Shown one piece after another: positions 53,092-63,348 of a DNA stretch of 64,000 nt (within the stretch, counting starts at the first letter, position 1; every line of letters starts with the position of its first letter). The position numbers and the translations under genes were made by a program. Source of the DNA: Mobiluncus massiliensis (GTDB taxonomy: Bacteria > Actinomycetota > Actinomycetes > Actinomycetales > Actinomycetaceae); the NCBI RefSeq assembly GCF_949769255.1, contig NZ_OX458329.1, forward strand, positions 62,001-126,000, written 5' to 3'. Under the pieces are notes generated by a model, which was not told the DNA's origin, did not search any database, and saw only the letters and a program-made list of their open reading frames with translations.

Positions 53092-53153
53092 TTCCGGCAT
53101 CGGGAGCGGTGGCCTTTACGAGGCTTGACTGAACGCCTCCTCAACGTACGGTA

Positions 53154-53192
53154 CGGTGCAGAGCGAATCTGCACCGCTCTGGTGATTTTTTT
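53154..53192 (+). terminator. Intrinsic terminator after the ferredoxin gene
   Basis: Perfect 9-bp stem CGGTGCAGA / TCTGCACCG (53154-53162, 53168-53176) with seven T at 53186-53192, nine bases beyond the stem. Confidence 0.55.
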
Positions 53193-53245
53193 AAATTATT
53201 GACGGCAAAAACTATTGGACGAAACGCGGGTAACGGGAGTACTAT

Positions 53246-53265
53246 AGTCCTAAGGACTTAAGTCC
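53246..53265. promoter_or_regulatory. Nested palindromes upstream of citrate synthase (candidate operator)
   Basis: AGTCC-TAA-GGACT overlaps GGACTTAAGTCC, giving three alternating half-sites of AGTCC/GGACT spaced by TAA. It lies just after a possible -10 (TACTAT, 53240-53245) and 73 bases before the ATG. Confidence 0.5.
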
Positions 53266-53338
53266 CAAAGCTCCCCAGCCTGGCAATGCTGCCGGACCAG
53301 CGCTTATATGAAAATAAAAATCATCGAGGAGGAATCTC

Positions 53339-54643
<1,305 letters not shown>

Positions 54644-54748
54644 GCAGCTTTTGGGGTCTCCCTGCCCGGCCTGTTGACCGGCGGCGCGTAACGCGCGCGG
54701 GGGCGGGCGGAGCCAGAGCGTTGACAGTATTTAGAGAGAAGGAAAAAC

Positions 54749-55711
54749 ATGGTTAAGAAAGTCTGGGGTGTCGGCCTGACGGCCGAAACTGAGAGCGGAA
54801 AGTCGCTGGACACCTGGTACCCTTACATTTTTGAGGGCGACGTGGACGAGGCGAAAGCGAAAGAGCTGACCGCGAAACTAGCGCACCTGGAGGGCAAGGA
54901 CGATGCCCGCCTGATTATTAACAAGGCCATCACCGTGAGTGCCGATTTGGAGGACGACGTCCAGAGCGCTCCTGATGGGTACTTGCGGTTGCACGCCCTG
55001 TCGTGGCGAATGGTGAAACCCAACACGTTGAGTCTGGAAGGCTTGTTCGACAAGCTGAACCTAGTGGCGTGGACCAGCCGGGGGGCTTGCGATTATGACA
55101 ACTTTGAGGAAACCCGTCTGCGCCTGATGACCAAGTACGGCATCGGCGCCAATATCCGTTGCGTGGATCGGATTCCCCGCATGACCACTTACGTGACTCC
55201 GAGCGGGGTACGCATTGCCCATTCTGAGAACGTTCGCTTGGGTGCTTACCTGCATCCCGGCACCGAAATTGGCTACACCGGGTTCGTGAACTACAACGCG
55301 GGAACCTTGGGGGCTGCCCGGATTGAGGGGCGTTTGTCACAAGGCGTGACCGTGGGGGAAGGCACGACTCTGGCAGGTGGCGCCTCCACTGCGGGTACTT
55401 TGGCGGTAGGGCCGCACAAGCGCGTGTCTTTGGGGAACAATTGCCATATGGGGGCGAACTCCGGCTTGGCGGTTCCACTGGGAGACGACTGTGTCATCGA
55501 AGGCGGATTGTATTTGAACAGTGACACGAAGGTTTACTACATGCCTTCCGGCGGGGTTATGCCTGGTGACACCGGGTTCTTTATCGAGCCAAAGACGATG
55601 TTGGCTGAGGAACTGGCAGGGGTTTCCCACGCCGTGTTCCGCCGCAACTCGCAGACGGGCCGTGTCGAGGCCGTGTCCCGCGGCGGCACAGCTATCGAGT
55701 TTTCAGACTGA
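54749..55711 (+). CDS. dapD: Tetrahydrodipicolinate N-succinyltransferase
   Basis: 320 residues, ATG after GAGAAGGAAAAAC. The left-handed beta-helix of hexapeptide repeats is visible in VRLGAYLHPGTEIGYTGFVNYNAGTLGAARIEGRLSQGV... down to NCHMGANSGLAVPLGDDCVIEGG. Length and the N-terminal VWGVGLTAETESGKSLDTWYP are those of the actinobacterial DapD subfamily. Known: succinyl-CoA-dependent step of lysine and meso-diaminopimelate synthesis, needed for peptidoglycan. A strong terminator follows. Confidence 0.95.
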   Translation: MVKKVWGVGLTAETESGKSLDTWYPYIFEGDVDEAKAKELTAKLAHLEGKDDARLIINKAITVSADLEDDVQSAPDGYLRLHALSWRMVKPNTLSLEGLFDKLNLVAWTSRGACDYDNFEETRLRLMTKYGIGANIRCVDRIPRMTTYVTPSGVRIAHSENVRLGAYLHPGTEIGYTGFVNYNAGTLGAARIEGRLSQGVTVGEGTTLAGGASTAGTLAVGPHKRVSLGNNCHMGANSGLAVPLGDDCVIEGGLYLNSDTKVYYMPSGGVMPGDTGFFIEPKTMLAEELAGVSHAVFRRNSQTGRVEAVSRGGTAIEFSD

Positions 55712-55746
55712 GAATCCGCCAGCTTGGCGCTGTTTGAGGATTAATG

Positions 55747-55780
55747 CTTTTTGGGGCTGGCGTGTGCCAGCCCCAAAAAG
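55747..55780. terminator. Bidirectional terminator between dapD and the convergent CAP/CWB2 gene
   Basis: Perfect 15-bp inverted repeat CTTTTTGGGGCTGGC / GCCAGCCCCAAAAAG around GTGT; T tracts occur on both strands. Confidence 0.93.
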
Positions 55781-55836
55781 TTTATTAAGTTAGAAAAACT
55801 TGATTAAGTTAGATGTTTTGCCTGTTCAGGAAGCCT

Positions 55837-57288
55837 TTACCGGCAGAACATCTGGGTCGCGTAGGATGAATTCGGCCCGTCGAACCACACCCCGATACCG
55901 GTGGTGGTGAAGCCAGCGTTCATCAGGTTCGCGAAGTGCCCGGGCGAGTGAATCCAGTTGGTGACGTGCTTGCTGCCGCCCTGACCAGCGGGGAAGAAGC
56001 CCATGTGCCAGTCAATGTTTTCGCCTACTGCCATGCACTTCGAGCCGAGAATCGAGCGGATGCCGTTCGGGGCATTATTGGAATGCTCGAATTCGCCGGT
56101 TTGAGCCATATGCTGCGACCAGGCACGGGCGAGGGCATCCATAGCGGGGTCGCGAGTCAGAGGCGCGATGCCGTCCTGGGCACGCCGGGCATTAATGCCG
56201 GCATGGATATCTGCTTCCTCCTGGGCGGCAGCTTGCTCCGCGGACCCGGCCGCATTACCAGGATTCTTTGGTTGCTGCGGTTGCTCTGGTTGAGCGGGCT
56301 GAGCCGGTTGAGCCGGCTGAGTGTATCCGGTGCCGCTGGCAATCATCTGCATGACCTGCGGATTCCAGATGCTACCACCTAAGAAAATGGGAGAAGCCGA
56401 GTTATTTTGCACGTAACCAGCGGCGATATTCACTCCCGGGTTCGGCATGGTGGAGGACAGGATGATGGGACCGTCCTGGAGCGCTCCCCCCGAAACAGAA
56501 TCAGCCAACACGTCACCGCGAGCCACGTAGAAGTTCCCCTTGTGACCGGGGAAAGCGTAGTTGGCAATAGCCAGGGAGGTGGCGTAGCGGTTCTCACCCT
56601 GCAAGCGGGCGGTGTCTGCCCCTTGGGCAACTTCGGCAAGCACCTCCGCGGACACGGCGCCCGGCCCGCCCAAGGCGGTGACTTTTTGAGCTCCAAGTGC
56701 CTTAATCGCATTAGCGGCGAAAGCGTTATTTCCGCTGGGATTGACCAAAATGACCGGGCCGTCCGTGAGAACCCCGCCAGCTACCGCATCGGGGGAGCCA
56801 TCCCCGGCACCATTGGCGATATAAGCCACTTTGGCACCGCTCGGGAAAGCGGCCGCGGCAATCTTCGCTGAAGTTTCATAGCGGTTAGCCCCGAAAATCC
56901 GGGCGGTAGGTTTCTCCCCAGCCACTTGGGTCAAGGCTGCATCGGAAACTACGCCCGGCCCGCCCAAAGCAATGACTTTGCCGCTGACTTTCAAGCCGGC
57001 TACATACTGGGTGGCAGCACCGTTGTTGCCGTGGGGATTGACCAGAACAATCGGGCCGCCCGGCAGGGATCCCGCCGAGAGAGCATCGGCTAAAACATCG
57101 CCGCGTGCCAGGTAAACATTTTCAGCTGAGCTGGGGTAGGCGTGGCGAGAAATCGCTACGGAGGTTTCGTAACGATTAGTGCCCGCGAGCTGGTTGAAGC
57201 CCTCAGCATTAGCAGCGGCGCAGGTGATGGTAGATGCTCCCGCCATAGCGAGGGCACATACCGTGACAACGAAACGTTTTCGGGTCAT
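55837..57288 (-). CDS. Secreted CWB2-repeat protein with C-terminal CAP/SCP domain
   Basis: 483 residues from the ATG at 57288 (AAAGGA six bases upstream; an upstream start at 57321 lacks one). Signal peptide MTRKRFVVTVCALAMAGAST, cut near ANA-EG. Three CWB2 units begin LAGTNRYETSVAISRH, IFGANRYETSAKIAAA and LQGENRYATSLAIANY. After a Gln/Pro linker (QPAQPAQPAQPEQPQQPKNP) comes a CAP domain with WSQHMAQTGEFEHSN, CMAVGENIDWHM and WIHSPGHFANLMNAGFTTTGIGVWFDG. Known: CAP domains occur in secreted proteins of varied function, often adhesion or lipid binding. Here the CWB2 half is N-terminal, opposite to the two protease proteins. Confidence 0.92.
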   Translation of the reverse strand: MTRKRFVVTVCALAMAGASTITCAAANAEGFNQLAGTNRYETSVAISRHAYPSSAENVYLARGDVLADALSAGSLPGGPIVLVNPHGNNGAATQYVAGLKVSGKVIALGGPGVVSDAALTQVAGEKPTARIFGANRYETSAKIAAAAFPSGAKVAYIANGAGDGSPDAVAGGVLTDGPVILVNPSGNNAFAANAIKALGAQKVTALGGPGAVSAEVLAEVAQGADTARLQGENRYATSLAIANYAFPGHKGNFYVARGDVLADSVSGGALQDGPIILSSTMPNPGVNIAAGYVQNNSASPIFLGGSIWNPQVMQMIASGTGYTQPAQPAQPAQPEQPQQPKNPGNAAGSAEQAAAQEEADIHAGINARRAQDGIAPLTRDPAMDALARAWSQHMAQTGEFEHSNNAPNGIRSILGSKCMAVGENIDWHMGFFPAGQGGSKHVTNWIHSPGHFANLMNAGFTTTGIGVWFDGPNSSYATQMFCR

Positions 57289-57363
57289 ATTATGTCCTTT
57301 CGGTAGTCGAGATGTACTCATTGTGACACGGCGTGCGTGAGAAAAGTTCCGTTTCGGTTTAAC

Positions 57364-58878
57364 TCAGATTTCGTGGTCTGGAGGCGAGGCGGGGGCGCGG
57401 CGCAGGGCCAGGCTCATCGCTTCACGCAGGTTTGCGGCAGCTTGAATCTTGAATCCCCGCGGGGCCTGCAAACCACCCGCGGCGGCAGCCGGCACAATAG
57501 CGCCAGTGAACCCCAGCCGAGCCGCCTCCGCTACCCGGCGAGACACCGAGGTGCAGGAACGGATTTCTCCGGTCAACGAAACTTCCCCAAAAGCCACCAG
57601 ACCAGGGTCGATGACCTGGCCCGTCACGGCAGAGGCCGCCGCGAGCGCAACGGCCAAGTCCACTGCCGGCTCGACCGCTCTGGCTCCGCCAACCGTAGAG
57701 ACGTAAGCGTCCAAAGTGCCGAAAGGCAGTTTGAGTCGGGCTTGCAGGACAGCCAGCATCATGGCGGTGCGTGAGTAATCCAGACCGGAAACAGTGCGCC
57801 GCGGTGAGCCGCCCGCTATGGGGGTGGCCAGGGCTTCTATCTCTATAGGCAGGGCGCGCCGACCTTCCAGCGACATGGTCACGCAGGCCCCGGGCACCGG
57901 CTCGGCCGTTTTGCTGAGGAACAGGCCGCTGGGGTCCTCGATGCCTTCGATGCCGGATTCGACCATTTGAAAGAAACCGACCGCATCCGTAGGGCCGTAG
58001 CGGTTTTTCACCGCGCGCAACAGTCGCAGCTCTCCGGTTCGTTCGCCTTCAAACTGGCACACTACGTCCACCAGGTGTTCCAGGGTGCGCGGACCTGCCA
58101 CCGCCCCGTCCTTGGTGACGTGCCCCACCAGGACCAGCGCCATGTGCCGGCCCTTTGCCGCGTCAATGAGCCGGGCCGCGACTTCACGAACCTGAGCCGG
58201 GCCGCCGATAGACGTGTCCATAGTGGGGTCAGTGAGGGTCTGAATGGAGTCGATGATGGTTAAATCCGGGCTGATTGTCTCGATTTGAGCCAGGGCTTGT
58301 GAGACTTGGGTTTCAGCCGCCAGGTAAAGGTTGTCCGCCACTCCACCGATGCGTTTTGCGCGGGACAACACCGCTTCGGCGGTTTCCTCGCCGGTAAGGT
58401 ACAGGACAGTTTTCCCCTCCGCATCCGCAGCGGCGGGATTTGGTGAATCGGGGGAAATCAAGCGTAGCCGGGAGCTCCCACCAGCATCGGGTGAGGGCGG
58501 GACCGTGCCTTGAGCAATCCGGGCAGCGACCTCTAACAGCAGCGTTGACTTTCCGATTCCGGGCTCTCCAGCCAGCAGGATGACCGCACCGGGTACGATA
58601 CCGCCGCTGAGGACTCGGTCAAATTCACCCACCCCGGTGGGCAGGCGCACGGCCAGCTCGGTGGAGTACTGGCCAATTGGTTTGGCCGGGGACGCCGGAC
58701 GCCCGTAGCTGCCGGAACCGCGCACCGCGCTTCCGCCACCCCCACGGGCGGAGCTTTTCGCCAGGACCACGTTTTCTTCCAAGGTGCCCCACTGGCCGCA
58801 GCTGCGGCATTGACCAGCCCATTTGGGCCATTCCTCCCCGCAGTTGGAGCACACGTAAACCGTTTTTTCTTTCGCCAT
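57364..58878 (-). CDS. radA: DNA repair protein RadA
   Basis: 504 residues. N-terminal C4 zinc finger CSNCGEEWPKWAGQCRSCGQWG, RecA-like ATPase with Walker A LLAGEPGIGKSTLLLEVA and Walker B LTIIDSIQTL, the KNRYGPTDAVGFFQM motif unique to RadA, and the Lon-protease-like C-terminal domain (SGLDYSRTAMMLAVLQARL... SLTGEIRSCTSVSRRVAEAARLGF). Known: branch migration helicase in homologous recombination, also called Sms. It sits 76 bases downstream of the CAP/CWB2 gene start, so both are probably transcribed separately. Confidence 0.97.
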   Translation of the reverse strand: MAKEKTVYVCSNCGEEWPKWAGQCRSCGQWGTLEENVVLAKSSARGGGGSAVRGSGSYGRPASPAKPIGQYSTELAVRLPTGVGEFDRVLSGGIVPGAVILLAGEPGIGKSTLLLEVAARIAQGTVPPSPDAGGSSRLRLISPDSPNPAAADAEGKTVLYLTGEETAEAVLSRAKRIGGVADNLYLAAETQVSQALAQIETISPDLTIIDSIQTLTDPTMDTSIGGPAQVREVAARLIDAAKGRHMALVLVGHVTKDGAVAGPRTLEHLVDVVCQFEGERTGELRLLRAVKNRYGPTDAVGFFQMVESGIEGIEDPSGLFLSKTAEPVPGACVTMSLEGRRALPIEIEALATPIAGGSPRRTVSGLDYSRTAMMLAVLQARLKLPFGTLDAYVSTVGGARAVEPAVDLAVALAAASAVTGQVIDPGLVAFGEVSLTGEIRSCTSVSRRVAEAARLGFTGAIVPAAAAGGLQAPRGFKIQAAANLREAMSLALRRAPASPPDHEI

Positions 58879-58998
58879 GACTCCATCGTCTCACAACCCC
58901 CGCATGCGAAAAATCGCGAGTTCGGCTCACGCAAACACCTCCAGGCAAAGCCCCGGAAATTCGGGGATAACAGGCCTGGAGAACCCGAGGCTATTCGC

Positions 58999-59103
58999 CG
59001 GGTTGTGCCTAAAGGTGGAGAATAGCCGGGTAGCTGCCAATAATGGCAGCTACCCGGCTATTTTCACCCTATAATCCACGCACACCCCGAAACCACGCAC
59101 CCG
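58999..59103 (+). repeat. Dispersed repeat, copy 2, with a perfect 19-bp hairpin
   Basis: Arms AATAGCCGGGTAGCTGCCA (59021-59039) and its exact complement (59044-59062) surround ATAA. Flanks match copy 1 at 42813-42915. It lies between radA and menA, which diverge, and no frame crosses it. The rest of this 370-base gap is otherwise empty apart from the menA leader. Confidence 0.85.
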
Positions 59104-59248
59104 GGGCCACAAATTAACCGGTTAATTTCAGGTTAAAACCGCGTTAGACTTTTTACGGCGAATTACGCCGAAACCCCGGGCATAGAACCTCGTGAAAGCG
59201 CGAAACCTCACACCCGGTGGCGCAACGATTGCAAGGAAAGGAACCCCG

Positions 59249-60163
59249 ATGGCCACTGCTCAAGCCTGGATTGAAGGAGCGCGGCTGCGTACCCTCCCGG
59301 CTTCGGCATCACCTGTCTTGCTCGGCACCGGCATTGCCGCCGGACTGGGCAAGATGGATCCTTGGCTGGCCCTGGGTTGCCTGGCAGTGGCGCTGCTGCT
59401 GCAAATCGGGGTGAATTTTTCCAACGACTATTCCGACGGGATTCGCGGCACTGATGAATACCGCGTGGGCCCGCCGCGCCTGGTCGGTGGCGGGGAAAAT
59501 CCGCGCAAGGTCTTGGCGGTGGCGCTGAGTTGTTTCGCCTTAGCCAGCGCTGTGGGCCTGAGTGTCGCCATCGTTTCCCAGTCATGGTGGCTCATCGGTG
59601 CCGGAGTGGCAGCGGTCGCAGCAGCCTGGTTCTATACCGGGGGCAAGCATCCCTATGGCTACGCCGGGGTAGGCCTGTCTGAGCTGCTGGTTTTTGTCTT
59701 TTTCGGTTTGCTGGCGGTGCAGGGAACCCTGTGGGTGCAGGCCCAAGTCCTACCGTGGCAGTCTTGGGCGCTGGCCAGCGGGTTGGGGTTGCTGTCCTGC
59801 GCGTTGCTGATGGTCAATAATCTGCGCGACATCCCCACGGACCGGAAATCCGGCAAAGTTACCCTGGCGGTACGTTTGGGTGATGCCTGGTCGCGCCGTA
59901 TTTACCGGCTTTTTATCTATACCGCGTTGCTGTTGTCACTGGCGGTGCTATTTGTGCCGTGGCCGGATATCTTCCCCGGCGGATTTATCCAATGGGGCAG
60001 CGGTTTTGTGGTGCAGCTCGCGCTGTGGCTGGGGGCTTTGCGGACGATGCGTCCGGTGCGCGCGCACGAGACTGGCAAGTCCTTGATTGTCGCCCTGCGT
60101 AACACCGGTTTCCTCACCCTGGCTTATGGCGGCCTGCTCGGTCTGCTGTTCGCCCTGCTCTAG
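59249..60163 (+). CDS. menA: 1,4-dihydroxy-2-naphthoate polyprenyltransferase
   Basis: 304 residues from the ATG at 59249 (AAGGAAAGG upstream); an in-frame GTG 57 bases earlier lacks this. UbiA superfamily: first Asp-rich motif NFSNDYSDGIRGTDEYR, second motif NNLRDIPTDRKSGKVTLAVRLGD, and about eight membrane helices. N-terminus AQAWIEGARLRTLPASASPVLLGTG is typical of MenA. Known: attaches the prenyl chain in menaquinone synthesis. Consistent with the quinone-linked FAD/Fe-S enzyme at 8147. No other men genes in the window. Confidence 0.95.
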   Translation: MATAQAWIEGARLRTLPASASPVLLGTGIAAGLGKMDPWLALGCLAVALLLQIGVNFSNDYSDGIRGTDEYRVGPPRLVGGGENPRKVLAVALSCFALASAVGLSVAIVSQSWWLIGAGVAAVAAAWFYTGGKHPYGYAGVGLSELLVFVFFGLLAVQGTLWVQAQVLPWQSWALASGLGLLSCALLMVNNLRDIPTDRKSGKVTLAVRLGDAWSRRIYRLFIYTALLLSLAVLFVPWPDIFPGGFIQWGSGFVVQLALWLGALRTMRPVRAHETGKSLIVALRNTGFLTLAYGGLLGLLFALL

Positions 60164-60337
60164 CCGTTTTTGCCGGTTTTTCAGAAGCGCGCACAAGTGC
60201 GGGTGGGCGGCAGCTCGCTACGGTCAGCGGTAGTCGGTTTACCCTGCACACTGTCCCATGCTATGTTAATGATGTCGAGAGTTCGCCGGGAAAGCGCCCG
60301 GGGAACCTTCTGAATAAAACGAAGAAAAGGGGATGAA

Positions 60338-62011
60338 ATGAAGCTGGTAGTGGTTGGCGGAGTTGCGGGCGGTCTGTCCTTTGCGGCGCGGATGCGCAGG
60401 TTGGACGAGTCAGCCGAAATCGTGGTGTTTGAAAAAGGGCCGTACCCTTCGTTTTCTAACTGCGGCTTGCCTTTTTATGTCGGCCAGGAGATTCCCGCGC
60501 GAGAAAGCCTGCTGCTGAACACGCCCCAGGGCCTGAAAGCGAAACTGAATCTGGATGTGCGGGTGAACCACGAGGTCATCAGCTTGGATGCGGACGCGAA
60601 AACCGTGCAGGTGCGCGGCGCAGACGGGCGTGTTTTCACCGAAAGCTACGACAAGCTGATTCTTTCTCCCGGAGCGAGGGCCGCGCGTCCCCCGATTGCG
60701 GGCTTGGATTCTCCGCGGGTGCACGCGCTGCGCACGGTGGATGATGCGCAGCGGATTGTGGACCTGGCTGATTGTGCGAAATCAGCGTTGGTTATCGGCG
60801 GGGGATTCATCGGGATCGAAGCGGCGGAAGCCCTGGCTCGCCGCGGCATCAACACGACAATCGTCGAAGGCAGTGACCATGTCATGCCTCCGCTGGACCT
60901 GGAGATGGCTCATCTGGTGACCGGAGCCCTGCAATCGCTCAATAATAACGTCATCGCGAAAACTCGTGTCACCAAGATTCAACATTTTCCCGCTCACGAC
61001 CTGGCGGAACTGTCGAACGGGCAGTGCCTCGAAGCGGGGCTGATCGTGCTGGCTGCGGGCGTTACCCCCGCCACCGAGCCTTTCGTGGCAGCCGGGGTCA
61101 AGGCTGATGAGCGGGGGTTTATGGTAATTGACCAGCACGGACGTACCAGTTTGCCTGACGTGTTCGCCTGCGGTGACGCCGTTACGCAGCAGACTGGGGT
61201 GACCGGACAAGCGCGGCCGGTTGCGTTGGCCGGTCCGACCAACCGCGCGGCCCGGCTTATCGCTGACTTTATTGCTGACCCAGAAACAGCCCGGCCCCTG
61301 CCTAAACCTATCTCTACCTCGATTTTCCGGGTGGGACCCATGACTGTGGCCCAGACTGGGGCCAATCGAGCTGAACTGGACGCGAGGGGCATCGCCTACC
61401 GCACGATTCACACCCACCCCACCGACCACGGCACTTTCCTGCCCGGTGCCCAACCGATGCAGCTCATGTTGCATTTTGCGGCCGAGGACGGCAGGATTCT
61501 CGGCGCTCAAGGAATCGGGGGCAACGGGGTGGATAAGCGTATCGATGTTATCGCCACAGCTCTTAAGGCCGGGCTGAGCGCCCCTGATTTGATTGACTTG
61601 GATTTGGCGTATGCGCCCCCGTATTCCGCGGCGAAAGATCCGGTCAATTTCCTGGGCTATGTGGCGGAAAATGTGCTGCGCGGCCGGCTGAAACTGTGGT
61701 ACGCCGAGGAAACAGCTCACCTCGACCCCGCCACCCCGATACTTGATGTGCGCCCCGTCCCCGAGTTCAATGCCGGACATTTGCAGGGCGCCGTGTGCAT
61801 TCCCTTGACGGAACTGCGTTCGCGACTGGATGAGGTGCGCTCCTGGGCCGACGGGAAAACCGTGTACTTGAGCGATGATAGCGGGGCTAACGCTTGGCTG
61901 GCACAGAGAATTCTGGAACCCGCAGGGATTAATGCTAAAGTATTGTCTGGCGGGGTCAATACGGTTTTCGCCTACTACTTTGACAACCCCGGCGCGGTGC
62001 TGGAAATGTAA
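60338..62011 (+). CDS. CoA-disulfide reductase/NADH oxidase-like flavoprotein with rhodanese domain
   Basis: 557 residues, ATG after AAAAGGGGATGAA. FAD-binding N-terminus KLVVVGGVAGGLSFAARMRRLD with the active-site Cys in PYPSFSNCGLPFYVG (Cys near 43), NAD-binding motif SALVIGGGFIGIEAAEAL, second FAD motif DVFACGDAVTQQ, dimerisation domain to about 445, then a rhodanese-like module (TPILDVRPVPEFNAGHLQGAVCIPLTELRSRLDEV). The usual rhodanese Cys loop reads LSDDSGANAWLAQR, without a Cys, so sulfur transfer is doubtful. Known: CoADR-Rhd proteins reduce CoA disulfides, persulfides or polysulfides with NAD(P)H. A thiol-redox role is likely. Confidence 0.9.
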   Translation: MKLVVVGGVAGGLSFAARMRRLDESAEIVVFEKGPYPSFSNCGLPFYVGQEIPARESLLLNTPQGLKAKLNLDVRVNHEVISLDADAKTVQVRGADGRVFTESYDKLILSPGARAARPPIAGLDSPRVHALRTVDDAQRIVDLADCAKSALVIGGGFIGIEAAEALARRGINTTIVEGSDHVMPPLDLEMAHLVTGALQSLNNNVIAKTRVTKIQHFPAHDLAELSNGQCLEAGLIVLAAGVTPATEPFVAAGVKADERGFMVIDQHGRTSLPDVFACGDAVTQQTGVTGQARPVALAGPTNRAARLIADFIADPETARPLPKPISTSIFRVGPMTVAQTGANRAELDARGIAYRTIHTHPTDHGTFLPGAQPMQLMLHFAAEDGRILGAQGIGGNGVDKRIDVIATALKAGLSAPDLIDLDLAYAPPYSAAKDPVNFLGYVAENVLRGRLKLWYAEETAHLDPATPILDVRPVPEFNAGHLQGAVCIPLTELRSRLDEVRSWADGKTVYLSDDSGANAWLAQRILEPAGINAKVLSGGVNTVFAYYFDNPGAVLEM

Positions 62012-62055
62012 CATAGCTTCCAACAGACGATTCCGGATAGAGGAAAGGGAAAAAT

Positions 62056-62220
62056 ATGTGCTCTCCAGTAAAGTGCGCGAACTGCGGAAAGACGACTTGG
62101 ACAGGATGCGGTCAACACATTGACGCGGTCAAGGCCAGCGTCCCGGCTGACCAGTGGTGTACCTGTCCCGAGGACAAACGCAAACCGCAATCCCTATTCA
62201 CGAGCTTCTTTGGGCGCTGA
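62056..62220 (+). CDS. Small Cys-rich protein of unknown function
   Basis: 54 residues, ATG with AGGAAAGGG upstream. It begins MCSPVKCANCGKTTWTGCGQHI and ends with ...QWCTCPEDKRKPQSLFTSFFGR: seven Cys, in a CxxC, a CG and a CxC grouping, suggesting one zinc site. It starts 45 bases after the oxidoreductase stop and may be in the same transcript. Short proteins of this look are common in bacteria and fungi beside thiol-redox genes. No function assigned. Confidence 0.75.
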   Translation: MCSPVKCANCGKTTWTGCGQHIDAVKASVPADQWCTCPEDKRKPQSLFTSFFGR

Positions 62221-62337
62221 GCATTTCTGCCGCCAGGCGGTGCTTCGCCCCTGCTACGAAGTTGCAGAGATGCGAAGCGTCACCAGCGCGTCTGAATAGC
62301 AATGTCTCGCCCCTCCTCACCTTGCTAAAATCGCCGT

Positions 62338-63297
62338 ATGACCTCGAGCAATGACTTCATAGAACTTTGTGCCGGTCAATACCGCGCCCAGATTTTGCCC
62401 TTCGGTGGGGGCTTGTGGTCGCTGACTTTTGCGGGCAAGCCGCTGGTGGTGACCCCTCCGGTGCCGCACCAGGGCTTGTCACAAGTGTCCCCGGTTCCGT
62501 TTGCGGCGGGGGGTTTGCTGGCGCCGTGGCCCAACCGGGGGGACGGCGGAAATTTCACGTTTCAAGGCGAAACGTATCAGCTCGAAATCAACGAACCCGC
62601 CCGCCATAACGCCATTCACGGCTTCGTCAGGGAACGGCCTTGGGAACTCGATCCCGAAACGTCCGACAACCCCGCGGCGGTGAGTCTCACGCTGGAAATG
62701 GCACCGCAGCCGGGCTGGCCGTGGCGACTCAAATATGTGATGAACTGGAGCGTTGACGCAACCCAAGGGTTGCGCGGCGAACTGCGGGTTTCCAACCTCA
62801 GCGATACACCCTGCCCGTTTGGCTTCGGGTGGCATCCCTATTTGAGCGCGGGGGGCGCGAGCCTGGACGAATGCACCCTGAGTATCTCGGTAGGCAACAA
62901 CCTGGTGCTCGATTCGACACGCAACTTGCCGACCGGTCTGGAGCACCCCGCGGACACTGTCTTGGGACAAGCGCGGTCGGTAGCGCTACGCGGACTGTGG
63001 CTTGACCACGCCTTTCGGGCTCAACCCGAACCGGATGGGCGAGTCCGGGCCGCCTTGTGCCGGGCAGACGGTTCAGGGACGGAACTCAGTGCCGGACCGT
63101 GGTGTCGGTGGCTCCAGATTTATAGCGCCGACCCCGCTCACCAGGAGGCTTTCCCCGGCGTTGATGATGGGCGCGCCCTGGCGGTCGAGCCGATGACCTG
63201 CCCACCTAACGCCCTGAGCCGCAATCAGGATGTACTGGTACTCGAACCAGGAGAATCGCGTTCTTTCATTTTCGGGCTGCGCGCGATAAACGGTTAG
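62338..63297 (+). CDS. Aldose 1-epimerase family protein
   Basis: 319 residues. The beta-sandwich galactose mutarotase fold: LAPWPNRGDGGNFTFQGETYQL, HNAIHGFVRERPWEL (with the conserved His), FGFGWHPYLSAGG (second His) and VEPMTCPPNALSRNQDVLVLEPGES (catalytic-type Glu near VEPM). Known: interconverts alpha and beta anomers of hexoses; this branch includes GalM-like and hexose-6-phosphate epimerases. Single gene; precise sugar unknown. Confidence 0.92.
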   Translation: MTSSNDFIELCAGQYRAQILPFGGGLWSLTFAGKPLVVTPPVPHQGLSQVSPVPFAAGGLLAPWPNRGDGGNFTFQGETYQLEINEPARHNAIHGFVRERPWELDPETSDNPAAVSLTLEMAPQPGWPWRLKYVMNWSVDATQGLRGELRVSNLSDTPCPFGFGWHPYLSAGGASLDECTLSISVGNNLVLDSTRNLPTGLEHPADTVLGQARSVALRGLWLDHAFRAQPEPDGRVRAALCRADGSGTELSAGPWCRWLQIYSADPAHQEAFPGVDDGRALAVEPMTCPPNALSRNQDVLVLEPGESRSFIFGLRAING

Positions 63298-63348
63298 CTG
63301 ACGGGTATCCTGACGATTCCTTCCCGGAATTTCAGCGTCTAGCGGGGC

